Notes: generated by a model from the letters alone, not told the origin. A stretch of DNA of 64,000 bases from an uncultured Helicobacteraceae bacterium (GCA_944323755.1 CALUTR010000002.1:248001-312000), one strand, 5' to 3'; numbered from the stretch's first letter, positions 40,097-50,008 are shown. A program made the numbers and translations.

Positions 40097-40171
40097 CCAT
40101 CTATATTAAGTTTAATTTAAGAAATTATGATATTAATTTTATATTTAGTATTGAAAACTGCAATTTTCAAA

Positions 40172-40481
40172 CTATTTTAGATCTTTTACTTTTAAAGCTT
40201 CAAAATCATTTAAAAAAGATAGCTTTTTGATTTCTTTATTGATTGCTAGATAAAGATTACTATCAATCTTTTTAGCTTCAATACAGAAAATATCTTCTTT
40301 GTCATAGATCTGAACTTTTACAATTAAAAAGCGAGTATTAAGTTCTTATATTTTTTGAATTGTAGCATAACTTTCGATTTTAACCAAACCGCGTTTTATT
40401 CCTTTTTGCTGGATTTCTTTTAAAGTATTTCACATATTCAATATAGCTAGGTAATTTATAATAATTGTTACAATATAACAC
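40172..40481 (-). pseudogene. Decayed ORF between ggt and the DUF2892 gene
   Basis: The 484 bases between ggt and the DUF2892 gene hold no intact gene. On the minus strand a coding-like stretch can be followed from about 40481 to a stop at 40172-40174. It requires one frameshift (near 40425) and reading through a stop at 40346-40348. The C-terminal part (IFCIEAKKIDSNLYLAINKE, then IKKLSF) has a strand-helix pattern faintly like ribosome-hibernation HPF/RaiA proteins, but this is weak. The N-terminal part (NNYYKLPSYIEYVKYFK) is unrecognised. It could equally be a degraded mobile-element gene. Confidence 0.35.
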
Positions 40482-40533
40482 AAAAAACACCCCCTACTCT
40501 ACTTTTTTTGCGCTACCTTAGTCTCTTCAATCT

Positions 40534-40755
40534 TTATTTACAGCATTTACAACTACAGCCACAATCATCATTTTTTTTATCATTTGTTGCAATATTTAAA
40601 ATTTTATACAATAAGCAAAATGAATAATACGCGCTAAATAACAATAAAAGCCCAATAATCCAAAGTAAATTATCAAAAACTACACCAATGATTAACAATA
40701 ATAACCCTATAATAATTCTTATGATTTTATCAATCTTTCCTACATTAACTTGCAT
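40534..40755 (-). CDS. DUF2892 (YgaP-type) membrane protein with Cys-rich tail
   Basis: The 73-residue protein begins with QVNVGKIDKIIRIIIGLLLLI, the DUF2892 signature, and has two short membrane segments (about residues 11-45). FCLLYKILNIATN follows, as in inner-membrane domains of YgaP-like rhodanese proteins. The tail CGCSCKCCK holds five cysteines and looks like a metal or sulfur ligand. The Met at 40755 lies six bases from an AAGG and is preferred over the one at 40761. It follows the Crp/Fnr-type gene by 19 bases and is probably in its operon. Confidence 0.75.
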   Translation of the reverse strand: MQVNVGKIDKIIRIIIGLLLLIIGVVFDNLLWIIGLLLLFSAYYSFCLLYKILNIATNDKKNDDCGCSCKCCK

Positions 40756-40774
40756 TATCATCCTTTACTTTACT

Positions 40775-41485
40775 CTATTCTATCTTAAAAATAGAATTTA
40801 GTTTATTTTCATTAATAACGATAATATGTTTATTATTATCCAAACCTATAATATTTTCATCTTTTAACTTTTGTATATTTCTTGATAATGTCTCTTGACT
40901 AATATTTAACATTTGAGAAATAATTTTTTTATTTAGAATATTAAAGATATTTGGATTCTTACTAAGAAGTGATGCAAGTTTTGCTTTTGCATCATATATC
41001 ATATTTGTATTTATTATATACTCTTGATCTTCTATAACCTTATTTGCTCTATCTAGCATATTTAAGCTTAATTTTTGATCATCTTTTATAATATCTTTAA
41101 AGGCATCAGAATTTATACTAAGCATTCTGCAACTTTCTAAACAAAAAATATTATTATAAGAATACTTATTAACTAATGCGTGATAATTAATCAATGGAGG
41201 GTTATTAATATTAATACAATGGCTTGCATGTAAATTCACAATTACTTCGTTATCAAATTTATTAATTTTATACACTTTTACACAACCATGCAATAAATAG
41301 TGAATACTATCCATTATATCATTCTCATAATACAAAATAGCATCTTTTGGATATTCTTTTATGTGGGCTACATTGATAATTCTTTCAAATGTCCTTTGAG
41401 ATATATCTTTAAAATCTTCCATATTATCCATAGAATTCTTTAAATCCAGCGAACAAGAAAGTGAGCAGTTTTTTAATTTAAACAT
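40775..41485 (-). CDS. Crp/Fnr-family transcriptional regulator
   Basis: The 236-residue protein has a cyclic-nucleotide-binding-like beta barrel (ILYYENDIMDSIHYLLHGCVKVYKI in pieces), a long dimer helix, and a C-terminal winged helix with MLNISQETLSRNIQKLKDENII as the recognition region. N-terminal CSLSC might sense redox, nitric oxide or metals, but a full FNR-type four-Cys set is not obvious. The Met at 41485 follows AAGG by eight bases and avoids overlap with gmd; a longer frame from 41515 is less likely. Its neighbours (the nap operon and a nearby TTAAT-N4-GTTAA site) suggest an NssR-like or nitrate/anaerobic role. This is inferred. Confidence 0.8.
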   Translation of the reverse strand: MFKLKNCSLSCSLDLKNSMDNMEDFKDISQRTFERIINVAHIKEYPKDAILYYENDIMDSIHYLLHGCVKVYKINKFDNEVIVNLHASHCININNPPLINYHALVNKYSYNNIFCLESCRMLSINSDAFKDIIKDDQKLSLNMLDRANKVIEDQEYIINTNMIYDAKAKLASLLSKNPNIFNILNKKIISQMLNISQETLSRNIQKLKDENIIGLDNNKHIIVINENKLNSIFKIE

Positions 41486-41507
41486 AAGATTTACCTTTTT
41501 ATTTTTA

Positions 41508-42617
41508 TTATTCAAAATAATGCATTATTCTATATCCGCCATCGTCTAAATACTTATCCTTTTGTATAAGCTTTAAATCAGAATCTATCATATCATCAAT
41601 AAGGCTTTGGAGATCATATTTTGGTTTCCATTTTAATTTATCTTTTGCTTTTGCTGGATTTCCAATAAGCAAATCCACTTCAGTTGGCCTAAAATACCTA
41701 GGATCAACGCAAACTACTTCACTACCCTCTTTTATTTTATATTTACCACTACATCTTTTTATACAACCTTTTTCATCTACACCACTGCCACTCCACTCTA
41801 TCTCTATATCAAGCCTATTAAATGCTAACTCAACGAATTTTCTAACTTCAGTTGTAATACCTGTTGCTATTACAAAATCATCAGGTTTGTCTTGTTGCAG
41901 TATCAAATACATCGCCTCTACATAATCTTTTGCGTGACCCCAATCTCTTTTTGCACTTAGATTTCCTAGATATAATTTATTTTGTAAACCTAAAGCAATT
42001 TTACAAACTGCTCTTGTAATTTTTCTAGTTACAAAAGTTTCTCCCCTAATTGGACTTTCGTGGTTAAATAAAATACCATTAGATGCAAAAATATTATAAG
42101 CTTCCCTATAATTCACAGTAATCCAATACGCATATAGTTTTGCAACAGCATATGGACTTCGAGGATAAAATGGTGTTTTCTCATCTTGTGGCACAGCCTG
42201 CACTAATCCATATAACTCACTAGTTGATGCTTGATAAATCTTTGTATGTTTTACCAAATCTAAGATTCTAATAGCTTCTAGCAACCTTAAAGTTCCAATA
42301 CCATCTGCATTTGCTGTGTATTCTGGAGTTTCAAAACTTACATGAACATGACTCATAGCTGCCAGATTATATATCTCATCTGGTTGTACTTCTTGGACTA
42401 TTCTAATCAAATTCGTGGAATCTACCAAATCACCATGATGTAACCTAAATTGTATATCACATTCGTGTAAATCTTGATACAAATGATCGATTCTATCAGT
42501 ATTAAACAAAGAACTTCGTCTTTTTAAACCATGAACTTCATAGCCCTTATTTAATAAAAATTCCGCCAGATACGCACCATCTTGACCTGTAATGCCTGTA
42601 ATAAGAGCTTTTTTCAT
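41508..42617 (-). CDS. gmd: GDP-mannose 4,6-dehydratase
   Basis: Gmd converts GDP-mannose to GDP-4-keto-6-deoxymannose, the precursor of GDP-fucose and related sugars for LPS or glycan. The 369-residue SDR protein has [17 protein letters not shown] at the NADP site, [17 protein letters not shown] with the catalytic Ser/Thr region, and the [10 protein letters not shown] Tyr-Lys pair. [17 protein letters not shown] is strongly conserved in Gmd. The usual partner gene (fcl/wcaG) is not adjacent; a regulator follows instead. It is divergent from napA, with 273 bases between them. Confidence 0.95.
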   Translation of the reverse strand: MKKALITGITGQDGAYLAEFLLNKGYEVHGLKRRSSLFNTDRIDHLYQDLHECDIQFRLHHGDLVDSTNLIRIVQEVQPDEIYNLAAMSHVHVSFETPEYTANADGIGTLRLLEAIRILDLVKHTKIYQASTSELYGLVQAVPQDEKTPFYPRSPYAVAKLYAYWITVNYREAYNIFASNGILFNHESPIRGETFVTRKITRAVCKIALGLQNKLYLGNLSAKRDWGHAKDYVEAMYLILQQDKPDDFVIATGITTEVRKFVELAFNRLDIEIEWSGSGVDEKGCIKRCSGKYKIKEGSEVVCVDPRYFRPTEVDLLIGNPAKAKDKLKWKPKYDLQSLIDDMIDSDLKLIQKDKYLDDGGYRIMHYFE

Positions 42618-42672
42618 AACATTCCTTATAAAAATTTATTTATAATAATTCTGACATATTAATAATGAAAAA

Positions 42673-42686
42673 TTAATTTAAGTTAA
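42673..42686. promoter_or_regulatory. Candidate NssR/Crp-type operator (TTAAT-N4-GTTAA)
   Basis: The sequence TTAAT-TTAA-GTTAA differs by one base from the TTAAC-N4-GTTAA consensus known for the nitrosative-stress regulator NssR of Campylobacter. It lies 56 bases upstream of gmd and 205 bases upstream of napA, close to a Crp/Fnr-family gene. In AT-rich DNA such sites can occur by chance. Confidence 0.35.
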
Positions 42687-42890
42687 TATTATTTTGCAAC
42701 ACAAAATTATTACATTTAAGTTTTAATATAAATAAAACTCCCTATATAGCGCAAATTCATAGATTTTGGTTGTATTAAAACTTATATTTCCATTCTTGAT
42801 ACAAAGCAAAAAGTCAAGATTATTTTTATTTTAAGATTTGTTGTTTAAAGCTTTGAACTTTAACATATTAAAACAAAATGAAAGGATCAT

Positions 42891-45650
42891 ATGTTAAGAA
42901 GAGATTTTTTAAAAAGTGCGGCTGTCGCTTCAGCTGCAGCTACTGCTGGAATATCAATTCCAAGCTCACTAAGTGCTGCACAAGCTAATGCAGAAGAGGG
43001 CTGGAAGTGGGATAAGGCTGTTTGTAGATTCTGTGGGACTGGCTGTGGGATTATGGTTGCAACAAAAAATGGGCAAATTGTTGCTGTAAAAGGCGATCCT
43101 GAAGCACCTGTAAATCGTGGCTTAAATTGCATTAAAGGATATTTTTGTGCAAAAATTATGTATGGCACAGATAGGATTACACAACCACTACTTAGATGTA
43201 ATAGTAATGGCGAGTTTGATAAAAAAGGGAAATTTAGACCAATTAGCTGGAAAAGAGCCTTTGATGAAATGGAAAAGCAATTTAAAAAAGCCTATAACGA
43301 ACTTGGTCCAACAGGAATTGGCGTATTTGGCTCCGGGCAATATACTATTCAAGAAGGCTATGCTGCTGTAAAACTTGTAAAAGGTGGTTTTAGAAGTAAT
43401 AATATCGATCCAAATGCAAGGCATTGTATGGCAAGTGCTGTTGTTGCATTTATGGAAACATTTGGAATAGATGAGCCTGCTGGTTGCTATGATGATATTG
43501 AGCTTACTGATACAATTGTTACTTGGGGAGCAAATATGGCTGAAATGCACCCTATTTTATGGAGTCGTGTATCAAATAGAAAGCTATCAAACAATAATGT
43601 AAAAATCATCAATTTGAGCACATATACAAATAGAACTTCAGATCTAGCGGATATAGAAATCATTTTCAAGCCAAATACAGATTTAGCAATTTGGAATTTT
43701 ATCGCAAGAGAAATCATCAAAAGAGGTGCAGTAAATGAAAAATTCATAAAAGATAATTGTGTCTTTACGACAGGTTTTGTAAATATCGGCTATGGAATGA
43801 GAAATAATCCAAATCACCCTAAATTTAAACCAAGTGAAAAAGATACAGTAGCAAAAGAAGTGTCAAAAATAGTAAGTGATAATGAAGGCATTAGCTTGCA
43901 ATATTTAGGCATCAAAGCCGGTGATGATATGAAAATGGATAATGCAGAAAAAGGCGGGGATCACTGGGAAATTAGCTTTGAAGATTTCAAAAAAGGATTA
44001 GAGGTTTATGATATTGATTTTGTGGCAAATTTAGCAAAAGGAAATAAAGATGAAAGCATAGAATCTTTCAAAGAAAAGCTTCAAGCTCTAGCAAACTACT
44101 ATATCGATAAAAATCGCAAAATTGTAAGCTTCTGGACTATGGGTATGAATCAACACCAAAGAGGAACTTGGGTGAATGAACAAAGCTATATGGTGCATTT
44201 ATTACTTGGAAAACAAAGTATTCCAGGAAGTGGCGCATTCTCACTTACAGGACAACCAAGTGCTTGTGGAACAGCAAGAGAGGTAGGAACTTTTGCACAT
44301 AGATTGCCAGCTGATATGCTTGTAGCCAATAAAAAACACAGAAGTATTACAGAAAAAATATGGAACATACCAGAAGGTACAATAAATAGCAAAGTTGGAT
44401 CACATTATGTGAAAATAATGCGTGATTTAGAAGATTCTAAGATTAAATGGATTTGGGTGCAAGTAAATAATCCGTGGCATAACACTGCAAATGCAGAGCA
44501 TTGGATAAATGCAGCTAGAGATTTGGATAATTTTATTGTTGTTAGTGAATGCTATCCAGGAATCTCTGCAAAAGTTGCAGATTTAATCCTTCCTACAGCG
44601 ATGATTTATGAAAAATGGGGAGCCTATGGAAATGCAGAGCGAAGGACACAACATTGGAAACAACAAGTATTGCCACAAGGCAACGCTATGAGTGATACTT
44701 GGCAGATTATGGAATTCTCAAAACGATTTAAAATCAAAGAAGTATGGGGTAAAGAATATAAAAATCTAAATTTAGTGAGTGTTTTAGAGCAAGCTAAAAA
44801 AATGGGGTATAAAGAAGATTCTACTTTATATGAAGTGCTATTTGCAAACAATAATGCTCTAAAATTTAAAACAACAGATAAAACTATGCAAGATAATCTA
44901 AATACAGAAAGCATAGGCGATAGTAGAAATGTTATTGGTAGCGATGGTGAAGTATTCAATGGATATGGATTTTTTGTGCAAAAATACCTTTGGGAAGAAT
45001 ATAGAAAATTTGGCTTAGGGCACGGACACGATCTAGCAGATTTTGATACTTATCATAAAGTTAGAGGACTTAGATGGCCTGTTGTAGATGGCAAGGAAAC
45101 ACAATGGCGCTTTAATAGTAAATATGACTTCTATGCTAAAAAAGAGGGATCTGAATTTGCATTTTATGGCAATAAAGGAAAAGATATTGTAAGCGGGAAT
45201 CTAAAAGCCCCTAGCACAAAAAAAGTAAGCATCAATAATAAAGCCAAAATATTCCTTAGACCATACATGGATCCTTGTGAAATGCCAGATAAAGATTATC
45301 CATTATGGTTATGCACAGGTAGAGTGCTAGAACATTGGCATAGCGGAACGATGACAATGAGAGTTCCAGAGCTTTATCGTGCAGTCCCAGAAGCATTGTG
45401 TTTTATGCATAGTGATGATGCAGAATCTCAAGGATTGAAGCAAGGAGATACCATTTGGGTAGAAAGCAGAAGATCAAGAGTAAAAGTAAAAATCGAAACA
45501 AGAGGAAGAAATAGACCACCAAAAGGATTGATTTATATACCTTGGTTTGATGAAAATGTATTGATTAATAAAGTTTGTCTTGATGCAACTTGTCCATTAT
45601 CAAAAGAAACAGATTATAAAAAATGTGCAGTAAAAGTGTATAAGGCGTAA
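42891..45650 (+). CDS. napA: Periplasmic nitrate reductase catalytic subunit NapA
   Basis: NapA reduces nitrate to nitrite at a molybdenum-bis-MGD centre in the periplasm. The 919-residue protein has a twin-arginine signal ([11 protein letters not shown], cleavage near LSA-A). The 4Fe-4S motif CRFCGTGCG has its fourth Cys in [10 protein letters not shown]. The Mo-ligand Cys is in [21 protein letters not shown] and the C-terminal molybdopterin dinucleotide domain ([19 protein letters not shown]) are present. Length fits Campylobacterota NapA. An AAAGGA ribosome site precedes the ATG. It heads the napAGHBFLD operon. Confidence 0.98.
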   Translation: MLRRDFLKSAAVASAAATAGISIPSSLSAAQANAEEGWKWDKAVCRFCGTGCGIMVATKNGQIVAVKGDPEAPVNRGLNCIKGYFCAKIMYGTDRITQPLLRCNSNGEFDKKGKFRPISWKRAFDEMEKQFKKAYNELGPTGIGVFGSGQYTIQEGYAAVKLVKGGFRSNNIDPNARHCMASAVVAFMETFGIDEPAGCYDDIELTDTIVTWGANMAEMHPILWSRVSNRKLSNNNVKIINLSTYTNRTSDLADIEIIFKPNTDLAIWNFIAREIIKRGAVNEKFIKDNCVFTTGFVNIGYGMRNNPNHPKFKPSEKDTVAKEVSKIVSDNEGISLQYLGIKAGDDMKMDNAEKGGDHWEISFEDFKKGLEVYDIDFVANLAKGNKDESIESFKEKLQALANYYIDKNRKIVSFWTMGMNQHQRGTWVNEQSYMVHLLLGKQSIPGSGAFSLTGQPSACGTAREVGTFAHRLPADMLVANKKHRSITEKIWNIPEGTINSKVGSHYVKIMRDLEDSKIKWIWVQVNNPWHNTANAEHWINAARDLDNFIVVSECYPGISAKVADLILPTAMIYEKWGAYGNAERRTQHWKQQVLPQGNAMSDTWQIMEFSKRFKIKEVWGKEYKNLNLVSVLEQAKKMGYKEDSTLYEVLFANNNALKFKTTDKTMQDNLNTESIGDSRNVIGSDGEVFNGYGFFVQKYLWEEYRKFGLGHGHDLADFDTYHKVRGLRWPVVDGKETQWRFNSKYDFYAKKEGSEFAFYGNKGKDIVSGNLKAPSTKKVSINNKAKIFLRPYMDPCEMPDKDYPLWLCTGRVLEHWHSGTMTMRVPELYRAVPEALCFMHSDDAESQGLKQGDTIWVESRRSRVKVKIETRGRNRPPKGLIYIPWFDENVLINKVCLDATCPLSKETDYKKCAVKVYKA

Positions 45651-45657
45651 GAATTAA

Positions 45658-46443
45658 ATGCAAACAATAAATAAAGATAGACGCAACGCTATATTAAAGA
45701 CGGCACAAAGCATTGGTATCTTTGCTTTTAGTGGTCTTATATGGAGTGCGTATATCTCTAAAGCAAAAGCATCAAATTTTACTCTTAGACCACCTGGCGC
45801 AAGAAATGAAGATGAATTTTTAAAACTATGTATCAAATGTGGCAGATGTGTTACATTTTGTCCATTTAATACACTAAAATTAGCACGCCCAAATGATGAT
45901 ATCGCGACTGGAACACCATATTTTAAACCAAGGGAAATACCTTGCTATATGTGTGTTGATATCCCTTGTGTTCCCGTATGTCCAACAAACGCTCTTGATG
46001 AAAAGCTATTGAATGTGGTTGAAAATGATAAGGAGATGATGGATATAAGAAAAGCAAAAATGGGGGTTGCAATAGTTGATATGGAATCTTGTGTTGCTTA
46101 TTGGGGGATTCAATGTGATGCGTGCTATAGAGCTTGTCCATTACTTGATGAAGCAATAAAATTAGAATACAAGCAAAATGACCGAACAAACAAACATTCC
46201 TTTCTACTGCCTGTTGTAGATAGCACAAAATGCACTGGTTGTGGGCTATGTGAGCGATCTTGTATAACAAAAAAAGCAGCCATTATGGTGCTTCCTAGAG
46301 ATAAAGTATTAGGTAGTATAGATACAAACTATATAAAAGGCTGGGATAAAAATGATGAAATAAGATTGAATGATGTAAATGTTATGCCAAAAAATAGCGA
46401 TAACTCAAGTGCCATAGACTATTTAAATAGTGGAGAATTATGA
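45658..46443 (+). CDS. napG: Ferredoxin-type protein NapG
   Basis: NapG is a periplasmic iron-sulfur protein that passes electrons from quinol (via NapH) toward NapB/NapA. The 261-residue product has a Tat-like start (DRRNAILKTAQS) and four 4Fe-4S cysteine groups: CIKCGRCVTFCP, CYMCVDIPCVPVCP, a CVAYWGIQCDACYRACP group and CTGCGLCERSC. It starts seven bases after napA and its stop overlaps the napH start. In this group NapGH replaces the missing NapC as quinol dehydrogenase. Confidence 0.95.
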   Translation: MQTINKDRRNAILKTAQSIGIFAFSGLIWSAYISKAKASNFTLRPPGARNEDEFLKLCIKCGRCVTFCPFNTLKLARPNDDIATGTPYFKPREIPCYMCVDIPCVPVCPTNALDEKLLNVVENDKEMMDIRKAKMGVAIVDMESCVAYWGIQCDACYRACPLLDEAIKLEYKQNDRTNKHSFLLPVVDSTKCTGCGLCERSCITKKAAIMVLPRDKVLGSIDTNYIKGWDKNDEIRLNDVNVMPKNSDNSSAIDYLNSGEL

Positions 46444-47276
46444 TGAGAAAAATCAGATTCTTAATCTTAAGGCGATGCATTCAACTTGGAATCTTAAGTA
46501 CATTTTTTATTTGTAATTACTACACAATTAATTTTTTTAATGGTAATTTGAATTCATCAAAAATATTTTGGATAATACCTATGAGTGATCCATTATCAAT
46601 TGCACAAATTTTCCTATCTGGCGCTATTAGTGGCATTGCAATTGGGAGTGAAGCATTAGTCGGATTACTTATTGCATTAATTATTTATGGATTATTTTTT
46701 GGTAGGGGATATTGCGCTTATGTATGCCCTATGAATATCATAACAGATTTTGCAAATTTTTTAAGACGAATATTTGGATTAAACACAAACAAAAAGCTAA
46801 ATATCACACGAAAAAGTAAATATGCGATTTTAGCGCTAAGTTTAATCCTTAGTTTTATCCTTGCAGTTCCTGCATTTGATCTAATAAGCCCTATTTCTAT
46901 GCTACATCGTGGCATTATATTTGGTATGGGATTTGGAATCTTTGGTATTTTAAGCGTGTTTTTATTTGATCTATTTTTCATAAAAAATGGATTCTGTGGC
47001 TATATATGCCCACTTGGTGCTACATATTCTTTAATTGGAAAATATAGCCTCATTAGAATAAAACACAATAAAAATAACTGCACAAAATGCAATAAATGCA
47101 TATTGATATGCCCAGAGCCTCAAGTATTAGACTTGATTGGGAAAAGAAGCGGAAGCATTAATAAGATTGATTGTATGAAATGTGCAAGATGTATTGAAGT
47201 ATGCGATGATAACGCACTTAAATATGGAATTTTTGATTTTAAAAACATTAGGAGTAATAATGAAAAATATAATTAA
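46440..47276 (+). CDS. napH: Quinol dehydrogenase membrane component NapH
   Basis: The 278-residue membrane protein has four to five membrane segments, two CxxxCP motifs in loops (CAYVCP and CGYICP), and two C-terminal 4Fe-4S groups (CTKCNKCILICPEP and CMKCARCIEVC) on the cytoplasmic side. It forms the quinol-oxidising partner of NapG. The start is one of two adjacent ATGs overlapping the napG stop. Its 3' end overlaps the start of napB by 17 bases. Confidence 0.95.
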   Translation: MMRKIRFLILRRCIQLGILSTFFICNYYTINFFNGNLNSSKIFWIIPMSDPLSIAQIFLSGAISGIAIGSEALVGLLIALIIYGLFFGRGYCAYVCPMNIITDFANFLRRIFGLNTNKKLNITRKSKYAILALSLILSFILAVPAFDLISPISMLHRGIIFGMGFGIFGILSVFLFDLFFIKNGFCGYICPLGATYSLIGKYSLIRIKHNKNNCTKCNKCILICPEPQVLDLIGKRSGSINKIDCMKCARCIEVCDDNALKYGIFDFKNIRSNNEKYN

Positions 47277-47787
47277 TATAAATATATTAGCAGTGATACT
47301 ATTTTTTATTGGTTGTGCAAGTGATAATGGAAGTAGAATATCGCTTGATGAAAGTGAGTTGGGATTAAGAAGCGCATCTTTATATAGCGAAAATGTAAGC
47401 TTGAAAGATTTTGCATATTCTACTACGCCAGCAGGGGAAAGTGTTGTAATTGAGAGAGCATACGAAAATGCACCACCTATGATACCTCACGATGTAGAAG
47501 GTATGCTTGACATAACAAAAGATTACAATGCTTGTATAGACTGCCACAGCAGGGAAAATGCACCACTTATGAATGCAACGCCTGTACCATTATCACATAC
47601 ATATGATACTTTTAAAGACAAACAAACAGATAGTATTGTAGATATGCGATATAACTGCAATCTATGCCACACACCACAAGCTAATGTAAAGCCTGTTGTG
47701 GGAAATAATTTCAAACCAGAGTTTAGAGATCAAAGTGGAAAACTTAGATCAAATTTATTAGAAATTTTAGATGAGGGCGTTAAATAA
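47260..47787 (+). CDS. napB: Nitrate reductase diheme cytochrome c subunit NapB
   Basis: NapB donates electrons to NapA. The 175-residue product has two heme c motifs, CIDCH and CNLCH, with distal-His regions (LSHTYDT and PHDVEG). I start at 47260, behind an AGGAG; a longer frame from 47182 only reads the napH 3' end. The signal sequence ends in FFIGCASDNG, which fits a lipobox. NapB may therefore be membrane-anchored rather than soluble. It overlaps napH by 17 bases. Confidence 0.93.
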   Translation: MKNIININILAVILFFIGCASDNGSRISLDESELGLRSASLYSENVSLKDFAYSTTPAGESVVIERAYENAPPMIPHDVEGMLDITKDYNACIDCHSRENAPLMNATPVPLSHTYDTFKDKQTDSIVDMRYNCNLCHTPQANVKPVVGNNFKPEFRDQSGKLRSNLLEILDEGVK

Positions 47788-47790
47788 ACA

Positions 47791-48234
47791 TTGAAAAGTA
47801 GATTTAAAAAAACAATCCCGCTTCCATATTGCAAAGATTCTACAATATTAGAATCTTGCATAAAATGTCACAATAGCCCTTGTGTAAATATATGCCCACA
47901 AAACATCATAATAAAAGATGAATACAAAATATACTTAGATTTTAACAATAATGGTTGCATATTTTGCAAAGAATGTGCAAAAGTGTGCAAAAGTGATTCA
48001 TTTGGATTGCTTGACTTGGATTTAGAAAATCATATAAATGCACACATAAATATCAATGAAGCAAAATGTCTAGCGTGGAATAAAACGCTATGTTCTTATT
48101 GCCTTGATGTATGTGAAAACAAAAGTATAAAATTCAATGCTATGCTCTATCCAGAAATATTAGAATCTTGCACAAAATGTGGAATCTGCAAAAGCATATG
48201 TCCAGTAGATGCGATTAATTTTAGAGGTGTGTGA
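47791..48234 (+). CDS. napF: Ferredoxin-type protein NapF
   Basis: The 147-residue cytoplasmic protein has cysteine groups for several 4Fe-4S clusters: CIKCHNSPCVNICP, CIFCKECAKVC, a variant CSYCLDVC group and CTKCGICKSICP near the end. NapF is thought to help cofactor assembly or activation of NapA. It begins with TTG only three bases after the napB stop; the ribosome site (GAGGG, 13 bases upstream) is loosely spaced. Its stop overlaps the napL start. Confidence 0.88.
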   Translation: MKSRFKKTIPLPYCKDSTILESCIKCHNSPCVNICPQNIIIKDEYKIYLDFNNNGCIFCKECAKVCKSDSFGLLDLDLENHINAHININEAKCLAWNKTLCSYCLDVCENKSIKFNAMLYPEILESCTKCGICKSICPVDAINFRGV

Positions 48235-49178
48235 TGTATAAGATTCTCTTAATCATACTTATTTGTATAACAAGTGATGCGATTGAACCATATAAAAAAA
48301 TCACCATACAAAATATCATAACTTCAATTGATCTATACAATGATGAGCTATATATTTCTAGTGATTTAGGAATAGTTGAGGTGTATAACATAAATAATTC
48401 TCAAAAAATAAAAGAAATAAAACTTGAGAAAATTTATGACTATTTTGGCGATAGCTTCTACCCAAAAATATTTAGCACACATACAATTGATGGAAAAAAT
48501 ATATTAATTGTAAGTCAGGATTCAAATGGAAGCTCAAAAATACAAATCCACAATAATCAAGGCTTAAAAACGATACAATTAAACAACACTTCATTTATCA
48601 ATAAGGCGTATTTTATAGATAAAGATAGGATTTTAATTGGATTACTAAGCAATGAAATAATACTATACAGCCTAAAATCAGATAAAATTTTATGGATTTT
48701 ACAACCTAGTCAAGCGGTATTTTCAGATTTGATTTTTAATGGAAAATTCGCATTTAGCACCACAGAAGGTGGGATTATATATATGATTGATATAAATAAA
48801 GGGAAAATTATAAAAACGCTAGAGGGTGCAAATTTTGACAATATATATATGTTAGCTAGTGCAAAAAATATTCTACTTAGTGCTGGAAGAGATAAAACTT
48901 GTGGAATATATAATATAAATAATGGAGAATTCAAGCGGCTAAATACGTATTTTCTAAGCTATGCAGTTGGTATTTCTAGCGATTCCACACTTGGAGCAAT
49001 TAGCGATAATGAAAATAATGATATTTTGGTATTTGATACAAAAAATTTAAGTAAAATTGATATTTTAAAAGGTGGTGATGCGCTACCAAATAAAATTATT
49101 TTTATTGACAATAATCATATCATAGCTGGGTTTGATAGCAACAATGTATTATTTTGGAAATTAGGAGAAAATAATTGA
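48234..49178 (+). CDS. napL: NapL, periplasmic WD40-like propeller protein
   Basis: The roughly 314-residue product has a signal peptide (ILLIILICITSDA) and repeated beta-propeller blades with VEVYN, IILYSLKSDKILW, IYMIDINKGKI and CGIYNINNGEF turns. NapL occurs only in Campylobacterota nap operons, and its loss lowers nitrate reductase activity slightly in other species; the molecular role is unknown. An ATG at 48234 overlaps the napF stop. A GTG one codon earlier is an alternative. It overlaps napD by four bases. Confidence 0.88.
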   Translation: MYKILLIILICITSDAIEPYKKITIQNIITSIDLYNDELYISSDLGIVEVYNINNSQKIKEIKLEKIYDYFGDSFYPKIFSTHTIDGKNILIVSQDSNGSSKIQIHNNQGLKTIQLNNTSFINKAYFIDKDRILIGLLSNEIILYSLKSDKILWILQPSQAVFSDLIFNGKFAFSTTEGGIIYMIDINKGKIIKTLEGANFDNIYMLASAKNILLSAGRDKTCGIYNINNGEFKRLNTYFLSYAVGISSDSTLGAISDNENNDILVFDTKNLSKIDILKGGDALPNKIIFIDNNHIIAGFDSNNVLFWKLGENN

Positions 49179-49525
49179 ATATCTCAAGTGTAATCATAAA
49201 AACAAAAGATTTATCAAAATGTAAAGATGAATTATCAAAAATAAATGGCGTAGAAGTTGCGCTATATGAAGATAGTACAATCATTGCCACCATACAAGCA
49301 AATGATATTAATGAAGAAATAAATATTTTTAAAAACATTGAAAAAGCAAAATATGTAATCTCTGCTTCTATGCATTATAGCTATATAGAAGATGAATTGA
49401 GAGATGACCTAGCAAATATGAAAAATGATACAGATGAAATTTTAAATGATGATACAACTCCTATTGATACAATGCAATATAGTGGTAGCGTATATGCAAT
49501 GATTAATAAAAAGAAGAGCAAATGA
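49175..49525 (+). CDS. napD: NapA signal-binding chaperone NapD
   Basis: NapD binds the Tat signal of NapA and holds export until the cofactor is inserted. The 116-residue protein has the ferredoxin-like fold pattern of the family: ISSVIIKTK start, INGVEVALYEDSTIIATI, then KNIEKAKYVISASMHYSYIEDE. The C-terminal 30 residues extend beyond the typical length. It starts at TTG, seven bases after AGGAG (49163-49167), overlapping the napL stop, and itself overlaps msrA by four bases. Confidence 0.9.
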   Translation: MNISSVIIKTKDLSKCKDELSKINGVEVALYEDSTIIATIQANDINEEINIFKNIEKAKYVISASMHYSYIEDELRDDLANMKNDTDEILNDDTTPIDTMQYSGSVYAMINKKKSK

Positions 49526-50007
49526 AACAAATTATATATCTAGCAGGTGGGTGCTTTTGGGGGATTGAGGCATATTTTGGATATATCGATGGTATTATAA
49601 AAAGTAGAGTTGGATATGCAAATAGCAACATTGATAATCCAAGCTATGAATTGGTGTGCTCTGGTAAGACAAACGCAGTTGAAGTGGTGGAGATTACATA
49701 CAATAATAATATTATATCTTTAGATTCTATACTAGATGAATTTTTTAGTATTATAGATCCCACTACACTAAATAAACAAGGAAATGATATAGGAACACAA
49801 TATAGAAGTGGCATATATTTTATAAATGAGAATGAAGAAGAAAAGATAAAAGAATATATATCAAAAATAAAGATCAAATACGATAAAGAAATAGTCACTG
49901 AAATAAAAAAGTTAGATAATTTCTTTGAAGCTGAATCTTATCATCAAAAATATATATCAAAAAATCCAAATGGATATTGTCATATTGATCTAAGTAAATT
50001 TATATAA
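49522..50007 (+). CDS. msrA: Peptide methionine sulfoxide reductase MsrA
   Basis: MsrA reduces methionine-S-sulfoxide in proteins. The 161-residue protein carries the active site GGCFWGIEAYF (Cys about residue 11), VGYANSNIDNPSYELVCSGKT, and QGNDIGTQYRSGIYF. It is coupled to napD by an ATGA overlap, so it is transcribed with the nap operon and may protect against oxidative damage linked to nitrate and nitrite metabolism. There is no MsrB domain. It converges on the cysteine-hydrolase gene with one base between the stops. Confidence 0.95.
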   Translation: MKQIIYLAGGCFWGIEAYFGYIDGIIKSRVGYANSNIDNPSYELVCSGKTNAVEVVEITYNNNIISLDSILDEFFSIIDPTTLNKQGNDIGTQYRSGIYFINENEEEKIKEYISKIKIKYDKEIVTEIKKLDNFFEAESYHQKYISKNPNGYCHIDLSKFI

Positions 50008-50008
50008 T

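Noticed and set aside
42795-42818. An inverted repeat CTTGA...TCAAG upstream of napA
   Set aside because: The half-sites are 14 bases apart, too far for an FNR or Crp box (4-6 bases), and no promoter could be tied to it.
47182-47259. A longer napB start at 47182
   Set aside because: The added residues only re-read the napH 3' end in another frame; the AGGAG and signal peptide fit 47260.
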